From the NCBI RefSeq assembly GCF_946479415.1, contig NZ_CAMLFY010000184.1:1-6294 (forward strand): 6,294 nt of DNA, in the 5' to 3' direction. Below, in pieces: positions 1 to 4,304 of this stretch; positions within the stretch are counted from its first letter, which is position 1; each line of letters starts with the position of its first letter. The stretch is from an uncultured Shinella sp. (GTDB taxonomy: Bacteria > Pseudomonadota > Alphaproteobacteria > Rhizobiales > Rhizobiaceae). The translations under genes and the position numbers were made by a program. The notes under the pieces were generated by a model that saw only the letters and a list, made by a program, of their open reading frames with translations, made no database searches and had not been told where the DNA came from.

Positions 1-285
1 TATCCCGATCACGGCATGATCTACCGCTTCATTCCGAAGACGGCAGAGACCTGCGAGATGGAACTGATCTGGCTTGTCGATGGCCAGGCGGAAGAGGGCA
101 AGGACTACGATCTCGACCGGCTGACCTGGCTGTGGAAGGTCACGACGGCGGAAGACAAGGCGATCATCGAGCACACGGCGCGGGGTGTGCGGTCACATTA
201 TTTCGTTCCCGGCCCAATCGCCCCGATGGAGCACAATGAGCTTCGCTACATCGACTGGTATCTCGACGAAATCAGCCGCCCATAA
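1..285 (+). CDS. Rieske-type aromatic ring-hydroxylating oxygenase alpha subunit, C-terminal end (partial)
   Basis: The reading frame is open from base 1 and ends at TAA 283-285, so only the last 94 residues are visible and the true start lies upstream of the window. The visible part resembles the end of the catalytic (SRPBCC/START-like) domain of Rieske non-heme iron oxygenases: a stretch ending LTWLWKVTTAEDK, then a GVRSHYFVPGPIAPMEHNE segment, then a closing IDWYLDEI helix. The pattern 'GV.S..y.PGP.s..E' followed by 'WYL' is typical of alpha subunits related to betaine/carnitine-type demethylating oxygenases. The Rieske Cys/His cluster and the iron facial triad would lie upstream, so substrate and catalytic competence cannot be judged. 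It is separated from metE by a long regulatory region with its own promoter, so a functional link to metE is not implied. Confidence 0.75.
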   Translation, partial: YPDHGMIYRFIPKTAETCEMELIWLVDGQAEEGKDYDLDRLTWLWKVTTAEDKAIIEHTARGVRSHYFVPGPIAPMEHNELRYIDWYLDEISRP

Positions 286-287
286 AG

Positions 288-311
288 ATAAAGACATAAG
301 CATATCTTTAT
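288..311. promoter_or_regulatory. AT-rich palindrome, candidate SAH/SAM-responsive operator for metE
   Basis: Arms ATAAAGA (288-294) and TCTTTAT (305-311) are perfect inverted repeats. Pairing resumes inside them as AT (296-297) with AT (302-303) around an AAGC centre, with one C/A mismatch, giving a 24-bp near-palindrome. It ends 5 bp before the TTGACA -35 element of the metE promoter, where a repressor could act. From memory, ATAAAGAT-ATCTTTAT-type palindromes are associated with ArsR-family SahR/SamR regulators of methionine-cycle genes in proteobacteria; assigning this site to them is inference. Alternatively it may simply be the end-of-transcript stem of the oxygenase gene, which stops 3 bp upstream, although there is no clean U-tract. 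Confidence 0.4.
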
Positions 312-316
312 ATCTA

Positions 317-345
317 TTGACAAACGTCCCTTGATGACGTGAAGT
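317..345 (+). promoter_or_regulatory. Probable metE promoter
   Basis: A perfect TTGACA -35 hexamer lies at 317-322. With a 17-bp spacer the -10 position falls at 340-345 (TGAAGT), a poor match, so the -10 is uncertain. Transcription would begin just upstream of the riboswitch P1 helix at 351, which supports the placement. The adjacent palindrome at 288-311 may be its operator. Confidence 0.4.
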
Positions 346-350
346 CTGCG

Positions 351-541
351 CGTCGTGGTTCCCTGGAGCGGCTATGCCATTCCAGGGCTAAGAGGGAATC
401 CGGTGCGCCGATTGTTCGGCAAAGCCGGGGCTGCCCCCGCAACTGTGAGCGGTGAGCCGCTGTCCAGCATGTCACTGAGGCGAAAGCCTTGGGAAGACGG
501 ACAGCGGCGATGACCCGTGAGCCAGGAGACCTGCCAAGACG
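351..541 (+). promoter_or_regulatory. Cobalamin (adenosylcobalamin-type) riboswitch aptamer upstream of metE
   Basis: This RNA senses cobalamin and controls metE. Conserved boxes appear in the canonical order: CTAAGAGGGAATCCGGTG (388-405), CTGCCCCCGCAACTGT (431-446, loop L5 region), CACTGAGG (473-480), GCCTTGGGAAG (486-496), GACCCGTGAGCCAGGAGACC (512-531). The closing P1 helix can be drawn as CGTC (351-354) with GACG (538-541) and TGG (356-358) with CCA (534-536), around one G/A mismatch. All conserved elements are present, so the aptamer looks intact. A B12 riboswitch ahead of the B12-independent methionine synthase is a well-known arrangement: ligand binding should turn metE off when the MetH route is usable. 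Confidence 0.96.
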
Positions 542-550
542 AACTAACGT

Positions 551-648
551 CCACGGGCGGGGTGTCCCGGTGGTTGCTGCGACCCGTGACTGTACGGGCA
601 ATCGCACGCGTCCGCTTTACCCATGCCCCCACACATCAATGGGGTATG
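551..648 (+). promoter_or_regulatory. Expression platform of the metE riboswitch (P13/L13 and Shine-Dalgarno sequestering hairpin)
   Basis: Stem CGGG (554-557)/CCCG (566-569) presents the loop CGGGGTGT, whose CGGGG (558-562) is complementary to CCCCG (435-439) in L5: the known L5-L13 kissing interaction of cobalamin riboswitches. A small hairpin CCCGT (583-587)/ACGGG (594-598) follows. The final hairpin pairs CATGCCCC (622-629) with GGGGTATG (641-648), burying the GGGG Shine-Dalgarno of metE whose ATG is at 652. ATGCCCC (623-629) can also pair with GGGGTGT (559-565) of the L13 loop using two G-U pairs, so L5 and the metE sequestering arm compete for the same loop. Inferred mechanism: with B12, L13 docks on L5, the CCCC arm is free and translation is blocked; without B12, L13 can titrate the CCCC arm. 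There is no U-tract, so control is probably translational. Confidence 0.7.
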
Positions 649-651
649 ACA

Positions 652-3003
652 ATGTCCAAACAAACTCTCTCCACCGCATCTCTCGGCTTTCCACGCATCG
701 GACGGCATCGCGAATTGAAGGCCGCGCTCGAAAGCTTCTGGTCCGGCAAGATCGCCGAACAGGATCTCCTCGAAACGGCCAGGACGCTGCGTGCCGAAAA
801 CTGGTCGCTCCAGCGCGACAGCGGGATCACGCAGATTCCGTCGAACGACTTCTCTCTCTACGACCATGTTCTCGATACCGCCGTCATGGTCGGCGCGGTC
901 CCGGCAGCCTACGGCTGGACAGGCGGCGATGTCTCGCTTGCCACATATTTTGCGATGGCGCGCGGCAGCCAGGGTGGTGGTCATGCGGATTGCGGCCATG
1001 TCCATCACGACCATGGCGTTTCGGCACTTGAAATGACCAAGTGGTTCGATACGAACTACCACTATATGGTTCCCGAGGTTTGCGGGGATCAGGCTTTCAC
1101 GCTCGCCTCGCAGAAGCCGGTCGACCATTTCCTGGAGGCGAAAGCACTCGGGATCCACACCCGTCCGGTCGTGCTCGGCCCGGTCACTTTCCTCAAGCTT
1201 GCCAAGGCGCGGCCTTCGACCTTCAAGCCGCTCGATCTCCTCGTCAAATTGCTGCCCGTCTATGAAGAGCTGTTCCGCAGGCTTGCCGCTGCCGGTGCGG
1301 ATTGGGTGCAGATCGACGAGCCGATCCTTGCCCTCGACCTGACCGAAGGCGAACGTCATGCCTTCGCAGTGACCTATGCGACGTTGACCAAGGCCGCGCC
1401 CAACCTGAAGATCATGCTGGCGACCTATTTCGGCGCGCTGGCGGACAATCTCTCCGCCGTCACCGCGCTGCCGGTCGCAGGGCTTCATGTCGATCTCGTG
1501 CGCGCGCCGGAACAGCTTGAAGCGGTGCTCGATGCCGTGCGAGCCGACAAGGTCCTGTCGCTTGGCGTGATCGACGGACGCAACATCTGGCGGGCCGACC
1601 TTGCTGCCATCCTCGAGCGGTTGGCTCCGGTCGCCGCCGCGCGCGGTGACGATACGATCGAGATCGCGGCCTCATGTTCACTGCTGCACGTGCCGATCGA
1701 TCTTGAACTGGAAACGGGGCTCGATGCGGATCTGAAGTCCTGGCTCTCCTTCGCCACCCAGAAGCTCGGCGAGTTGGTGGTTCTCGGCAAGGGTCTGGCG
1801 CAGGGCGAGGAGGCCGTCCGTGAAGCGATCGACGGTGCATCGCAGGCTATCGCCGCGCGCGCCGCCTCGCCGAAGGTGACCGACCCTATCGTACGGGGGC
1901 GCATCGCCGACATCGACACCGCCATGGTGACGCGCAAGAGCACCTTCGAGACGCGCCGCCAGATCCAGGCGGGGGCAATCAACCTCCCGCTCTTTCCGAC
2001 CACGACGATCGGGTCCTTCCCGCAGACCGGCGAGGTGCGCAAGGCACGTTCGGCCCACGCCAAGGGTCTGCTGAGCTACAAGGACTATGAGACCTTCCTG
2101 CAAAAGGAAACGGAGGCGGCAATCCGTTGGCAGGAGGAGATCGGGCTCGATGTGCTGGTGCATGGCGAATTCGAGCGCAACGATATGGTCCAGTACTTCG
2201 GCGAGCAGCTTTCAGGCTTCGCTTTTACACAACATGCATGGGTGCAGAGCTATGGCTCGCGCTACGTCCGTCCTCCGATTATCTTCGGCGATGTCTCGCG
2301 GCCGAACCCGATGACCGTACGCTGGTGGGCCTATTCGCAGTCGCTCACCGACCGGCCGGTGAAAGGCATGCTGACCGGTCCGGTGACCATCCTCAACTGG
2401 TCCTTCGTGCGTGACGACATCCCCCGCAGCGCGACGTGCCGCCAGATCGCGCTCGCCATTCGCGGCGAGGTCGCCGACCTGGAAAGCGCCGGCGCCCGGA
2501 TGATCCAGATCGACGAGGCGGCCCTGCGCGAAGGCTTGCCGCTTCGCCAGAAGGACTGGCAGCATTATCTCGACTGGGCTGTCGAATCCTTCCGTCTGTG
2601 CTCGACGGGCGTTGCGGACGGGACGCAGATCCACACCCATATGTGCTACTCGGAGTTCAACGATATCATCTCGGCGATTGCCGCGATGGACGCCGACGTC
2701 ATCTCCATCGAGACCTCGCGCTCGAAGATGGAACTGCTCGATGTTTTCAGAACCTTCAAATACCCGAACGAGATCGGCCCCGGCGTCTACGACATCCATT
2801 CGCCGCGGGTGCCCGACGTCAAGGAAATGACCGATCTCCTGTCGCTTGCCCGCGAGCGGCTGCAGGACCGCCAGCTCTGGATCAATCCCGATTGCGGCCT
2901 GAAGACCCGCAAATGGGACAAGGTCAGGCCGGCTCTGGTGAACATGGTGGAAGCGGCCCGCCGCCTGCGGGAAGCCGACACTTCCGCCGTGGCCGCGCAA
3001 TGA
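652..3003 (+). CDS. metE: Cobalamin-independent methionine synthase MetE (5-methyltetrahydropteroyltriglutamate-homocysteine methyltransferase)
   Basis: MetE transfers the methyl group of 5-methyltetrahydrofolate (polyglutamate) to homocysteine to make methionine, in the cytosol and without B12. The 783-residue protein is full length (E. coli about 753). The N-terminal half opens with LGFPRIGRHRELK and contains VQIDEP; the catalytic C-terminal barrel starts near TTTIGSFPQTG (450-460) and includes HGEFERNDMVQYFGEQ and QIDEAALREGLPL. The zinc ligands are all present: His663, Cys665, Glu687, Cys748, with the same spacing as E. coli H641/C643/E665/C726. ATG 652 is chosen because GGGG at 641-644 is a well-spaced Shine-Dalgarno; ATG 646 is too close to it, and an in-frame upstream start at 517 would lie inside the riboswitch. 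An odd His/Cys-rich stretch at residues 111-121 (HADCGHVHHDH) sits before EMTKWFDTNYHY. Expression is expected to be repressed by B12 through the upstream riboswitch. Confidence 0.98.
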   Translation: MSKQTLSTASLGFPRIGRHRELKAALESFWSGKIAEQDLLETARTLRAENWSLQRDSGITQIPSNDFSLYDHVLDTAVMVGAVPAAYGWTGGDVSLATYFAMARGSQGGGHADCGHVHHDHGVSALEMTKWFDTNYHYMVPEVCGDQAFTLASQKPVDHFLEAKALGIHTRPVVLGPVTFLKLAKARPSTFKPLDLLVKLLPVYEELFRRLAAAGADWVQIDEPILALDLTEGERHAFAVTYATLTKAAPNLKIMLATYFGALADNLSAVTALPVAGLHVDLVRAPEQLEAVLDAVRADKVLSLGVIDGRNIWRADLAAILERLAPVAAARGDDTIEIAASCSLLHVPIDLELETGLDADLKSWLSFATQKLGELVVLGKGLAQGEEAVREAIDGASQAIAARAASPKVTDPIVRGRIADIDTAMVTRKSTFETRRQIQAGAINLPLFPTTTIGSFPQTGEVRKARSAHAKGLLSYKDYETFLQKETEAAIRWQEEIGLDVLVHGEFERNDMVQYFGEQLSGFAFTQHAWVQSYGSRYVRPPIIFGDVSRPNPMTVRWWAYSQSLTDRPVKGMLTGPVTILNWSFVRDDIPRSATCRQIALAIRGEVADLESAGARMIQIDEAALREGLPLRQKDWQHYLDWAVESFRLCSTGVADGTQIHTHMCYSEFNDIISAIAAMDADVISIETSRSKMELLDVFRTFKYPNEIGPGVYDIHSPRVPDVKEMTDLLSLARERLQDRQLWINPDCGLKTRKWDKVRPALVNMVEAARRLREADTSAVAAQ

Positions 3004-3167
3004 GCCGAAGGCTCGAAAACACACCGATGCCGGGAGCAATCCCGGCATCGACCAGCCGCCTGGTGTTTCCCGGCGACACCAATCACCACGGAACGCTGTT
3101 CGGAGATGCCCGACTTGCTGGGATGGACAGATCGTCCTGTCTCTGTCGGCCGTCACGAAACCGTTGA
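3000..3167 (+). pseudogene. Degraded acyl-CoA thioesterase (hotdog fold) remnant downstream of metE
   Basis: ATG 3000 overlaps the metE stop (ATGA), and the frame runs 55 codons to TGA 3165-3167. After an unremarkable start it reads RLVFPGDTNHHGTLFGD then ARLAGMD, which matches the conserved opening of the acyl-CoA thioester hydrolase family (pattern like 'lvfPgDTNhhGTlFGG.aLawmD'), including the Asn and Asp that are active-site residues in hotdog thioesterases. Family proteins are usually about 130 residues or more; here similarity stops after the MD. The following SSCLCRPSRNR does not fit, while neighbouring frames give fragments such as AVTK and GRHE that could be frameshifted or deleted continuation. 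The core beta-strands and the rest of the fold are missing, so this is read as a relic. Its first 17 codons include the hairpin at 3025-3050, so the true homologous part may begin only near 3051. A coupled 55-aa peptide cannot be excluded. Confidence 0.6.
3025..3050 (+). terminator. Strong hairpin after metE, possible transcription or mRNA end
   Basis: An 11-bp perfect stem (CGATGCCGGGA 3025-3035 with TCCCGGCATCG 3040-3050) closes a GCAA tetraloop, a stable GNRA loop, 22 bases after the metE stop. A second small stem follows at once: ACCAG (3051-3055)/CTGGT (3060-3064), then GTTT. Neither is followed by a real U-tract, so an intrinsic terminator is only possible; a 3'-end stabilising or Rho-assisted role fits equally well. 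Confidence 0.5.
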
Positions 3168-3183
3168 TAAGCAATCATAGTGA

Positions 3184-3213
3184 TTGACGCAATTTTTACC
3201 TTGTCTACTATAT
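3184..3213 (+). promoter_or_regulatory. Probable nrdHIEF promoter
   Basis: TTGACG (3184-3189) resembles a -35 element, and CTATAT (3208-3213), the rhizobial -10 consensus, follows after 18 bp; TACTAT at 3206-3211 is an alternative -10 with a 16-bp spacer. Transcription would start near 3219-3222, exactly at the 5' side of the riboswitch P1 helix, which supports the placement. The -10 is embedded in an NrdR-box match. Confidence 0.6.
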
Positions 3214-3220
3214 CTAGTGT
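3205..3220. promoter_or_regulatory. NrdR box overlapping the nrd -10 element
   Basis: The 16-mer CTACTATATCTAGTGT matches the remembered NrdR consensus ACACTATATATAGTGT at 13 of 16 positions and is near-palindromic (ACTATATCTAGT core). NrdR is the zinc-finger/ATP-cone repressor of ribonucleotide reductase operons; a box over the -10 is a typical repressing position. NrdR boxes usually occur in pairs; upstream only a weak half-site, ATAGTGA (3177-3183), is visible and its spacing is not ideal. The site therefore looks real, but the second box is degenerate or absent. Confidence 0.65.
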
Positions 3221-3221
3221 T

Positions 3222-3410
3222 CGAGGTTCCTTCGATTCGAAAGTGTCGAAGGCTAAGACGGGAATCCGGGGTGGCCATGATGGCCGCGTCAATCCGGAGC
3301 TGCCCCCGCAACTGTAAGCGGCGAGCATTCGTTCGACAAAGCCACTGAGGCGCAAATGCCTTGGGAAGGGGAACGAATGCCGCGACCCGCAAGCCAGGAG
3401 ACCTGCCTCG
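3222..3410 (+). promoter_or_regulatory. Cobalamin riboswitch aptamer upstream of nrdHIE
   Basis: This second B12-sensing aptamer has the same ordered boxes as the metE one: CTAAGACGGGAATCCGGGGTG (3253-3273 region), CTGCCCCCGCAACTGTAAGCGG (3300-3321 region), CCACTGAGG (3342-3350), GCCTTGGGAAG (3358-3368), GACCCGCAAGCCAGGAGACC (3384-3403). P1 can form between CGAGG (3222-3226) and CCTCG (3406-3410). A P3-type arm CCTTCGA (3229-3235)/TCGAAGG (3246-3252) is a perfect inverted repeat. The gene controlled is the oxygen-dependent, B12-independent class Ib ribonucleotide reductase, so ligand binding should repress it while B12-dependent class II NrdJ is active. Confidence 0.95.
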
Positions 3411-3420
3411 CACATGAACG

Positions 3421-3520
3421 TCCACGGGCGGGGTGCCCGGCAGGCGAGCGTTGGGTTGCGGAATGATGCCGCCCCGCCGTCTCCCCAGATGCCCCGTATG
3501 AATAGCTTCGGGGTGAAGTC
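3421..3520 (+). promoter_or_regulatory. Expression platform of the nrd riboswitch, aimed at a leader ORF
   Basis: CGGG (3425-3428)/CCCG (3436-3439) closes the loop CGGGGTG; its CGGGG (3429-3433) complements CCCCG (3304-3308) in L5, giving the kissing loop. A downstream hairpin pairs GCCCCG (3491-3496) with CGGGGT (3509-3514), hiding a GGGG Shine-Dalgarno (3510-3513). The first G of GGGG is 11 nt before ATG 3521, exactly the GGGG-to-ATG distance seen at metE. The sequence ATGCCCC recurs (3489-3495, compare 623-629). A second GCCCCG copy at 3471-3476 is an additional competing partner for the same G-runs. No U-tract follows any hairpin, so translational control of the ORF at 3521 is favoured over intrinsic termination. 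Confidence 0.55.
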
Positions 3521-3556
3521 ATGTCGAATGTGTTTCCAGTGCCTCCGCGCGTGTAA
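3521..3556 (+). CDS. Putative 11-residue leader peptide under B12 riboswitch control
   Basis: ATG 3521 to TAA 3554-3556 encodes MSNVFPVPPRV. It is preceded by GGGG at 3510-3513, a good Shine-Dalgarno that lies in the 3' arm of the riboswitch-linked hairpin, in the same geometry as the metE start. It contains a Pro-Val-Pro-Pro run, and consecutive prolines slow ribosomes, so translation itself might be the regulatory event. No function of the peptide product is recognised. nrdH starts 120 nt downstream in another frame with its own ribosome binding site. Alternatives: it is the fossil start of a gene formerly driven by this riboswitch, or a chance short ORF. The conserved geometry makes chance less likely. 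Confidence 0.45.
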   Translation: MSNVFPVPPRV

Positions 3557-3676
3557 GCGGCGCCCCGCGTCCGGCCGTCCCTAAGGGGGTCGTCCATCCA
3601 GTTTCACTGCATCGAACGGTCATCGGCGGATGACCGAACGATCTTCCATGCCCAATCGCCACATCACGAGGAAATC
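3557..3676 (+). other. Untranslated stretch between the leader ORF and nrdH, with hairpins
   Basis: No gene is seen in these 120 bases. GCGG (3557-3560)/CCGC (3565-3568) can form a small stem right after the leader stop. An 8-bp perfect stem CGGTCATC (3617-3624)/GATGACCG (3629-3636) with loop GGCG lies 40 bases before the nrdH ATG; it lacks a U-tract. The middle part (about 3568-3610) is rich in pyrimidines, including GTCCATCCAGTTTCACTGC, which could suit Rho loading when upstream translation is off; this is inference. The nrdH Shine-Dalgarno GAGGA is at 3668-3672 and is not obviously sequestered by the riboswitch. Confidence 0.4.
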
Positions 3677-3898
3677 ATGTCCATCACCGTCTATTCCAAG
3701 CCTGCCTGCGTCCAGTGCACCGCGACCACCCGCGCGCTCGACCGTCAGGGCATCGATTACAGCGTCGTCGATGTTTCCGAGGATGCCGAAGCATTCGCGC
3801 TCGTTCAGGGCCTCGGCTACCGCCAGGTTCCCGTGGTCATTGCCGGGGAGCAGCATTGGGCAGGCTTCCGTCCCGACATGATCAGCGCGCTCGCCTGA
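3677..3898 (+). CDS. nrdH: NrdH glutaredoxin-like redoxin
   Basis: NrdH is the dedicated dithiol electron donor that re-reduces the class Ib ribonucleotide reductase NrdE after each turnover; it is itself reduced by thioredoxin reductase. The 73-residue protein has the usual family length. Visible features are the N-terminal strand ITVYSKPAC, the redox motif C11-V-Q-C14 (family form C-[MV]-Q-C), the cis-proline at P52 in RQVPVV, and the NrdH signature WAGFRPD at 61-67, which separates NrdH from ordinary glutaredoxins. ATG 3677 has the Shine-Dalgarno GAGGA at 3668-3672. It is the first gene of the nrdHIE(F) operon; the nrdI start follows 10 bases after the TGA. It is expected to be controlled by the upstream B12 riboswitch and NrdR box. 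Confidence 0.96.
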   Translation: MSITVYSKPACVQCTATTRALDRQGIDYSVVDVSEDAEAFALVQGLGYRQVPVVIAGEQHWAGFRPDMISALA

Positions 3899-3908
3899 AG
3901 CCGTGGCA

Positions 3909-4304
3909 ATGGGTGAGCTCGTCTACTTTTCCACCCGGTCGGAAAACACCCATCGCTTCGTGCAAAAGCTCGGCCTTCCGGCCTCCCGCATCCCCCTTCG
4001 CGCCGATGAAGTGCTGAAGGCAAGCGTGCCTTTCGTCCTCGTCGTGCCGACCTATTGCGGCGAGGACGGCAAAGGTGCCGTTCCCAAGCAGGTGATCCGC
4101 TTCCTCAACGATGCGGAAAACCGAGCGAACCTTCGCGGCGTGATTGCCGCGGGCAACAGCAATTTCGGCGCGACCTTCGGGATCGCCGGTGACGTCATCT
4201 CCGCCAAATGCGGCGTGCCCTATCTCTACCGCTTCGAGCTTCTGGGCACCGCGGAAGATGTCGCCAATGTCAAACACGGATTGGAACGATTTTGGACACG
4301 ATGA
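3909..4304 (+). CDS. nrdI: NrdI flavodoxin-like ribonucleotide reductase maturation protein
   Basis: NrdI is the FMN protein that delivers an oxidant to NrdF to build the dimanganese-tyrosyl radical cofactor of class Ib reductase. The 131-residue product begins [17 protein letters not shown], with the FMN phosphate loop STRSENT at 8-14. PTYCGED (47-53) and GNSNFG (82-87) are the flavin-facing loops typical of NrdI; the GN(S/R)NFG loop is a family hallmark. ATG 3909 is preferred because GAAG (3897-3900, overlapping the nrdH stop) is correctly spaced for it; GTG 3903, two codons earlier in frame, would be only 2 bases from that site. The stop overlaps the nrdE start (ATGA, 4301-4304), indicating translational coupling. 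Confidence 0.95.
   Translation: MGELVYFSTRSENTHRFVQKLGLPASRIPLRADEVLKASVPFVLVVPTYCGEDGKGAVPKQVIRFLNDAENRANLRGVIAAGNSNFGATFGIAGDVISAKCGVPYLYRFELLGTAEDVANVKHGLERFWTR

Noticed and set aside
517..651. N-terminal extension of metE by 45 codons to ATG 517
   Set aside because: This start is inside the conserved cobalamin riboswitch aptamer and has no family counterpart; ATG 652 has the proper Shine-Dalgarno and matches the MetE N-terminus.
544..1488. A 314-codon minus-strand frame across the metE leader and 5' end, and similar minus-strand frames at 2212-3174
   Set aside because: They are antisense to metE and to the riboswitch, contain no recognisable domain, and are explained by GC-rich shadow coding.
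3570..3592. CCCTAAGGGGG as an intrinsic terminator
   Set aside because: Only about 3-4 base pairs can form, with a 3-nt loop, and no U-tract follows.
3083..3597. Minus-strand frames of 90-110 codons over the nrd riboswitch region
   Set aside because: They cover a structured RNA with conserved boxes on the + strand and have no protein family resemblance.
3903..3908. GTG 3903 as the nrdI start
   Set aside because: It is only 2 bases from the GAAG Shine-Dalgarno; ATG 3909 has proper spacing and gives the usual NrdI N-terminus (MGxLVYFS). The difference is two codons.
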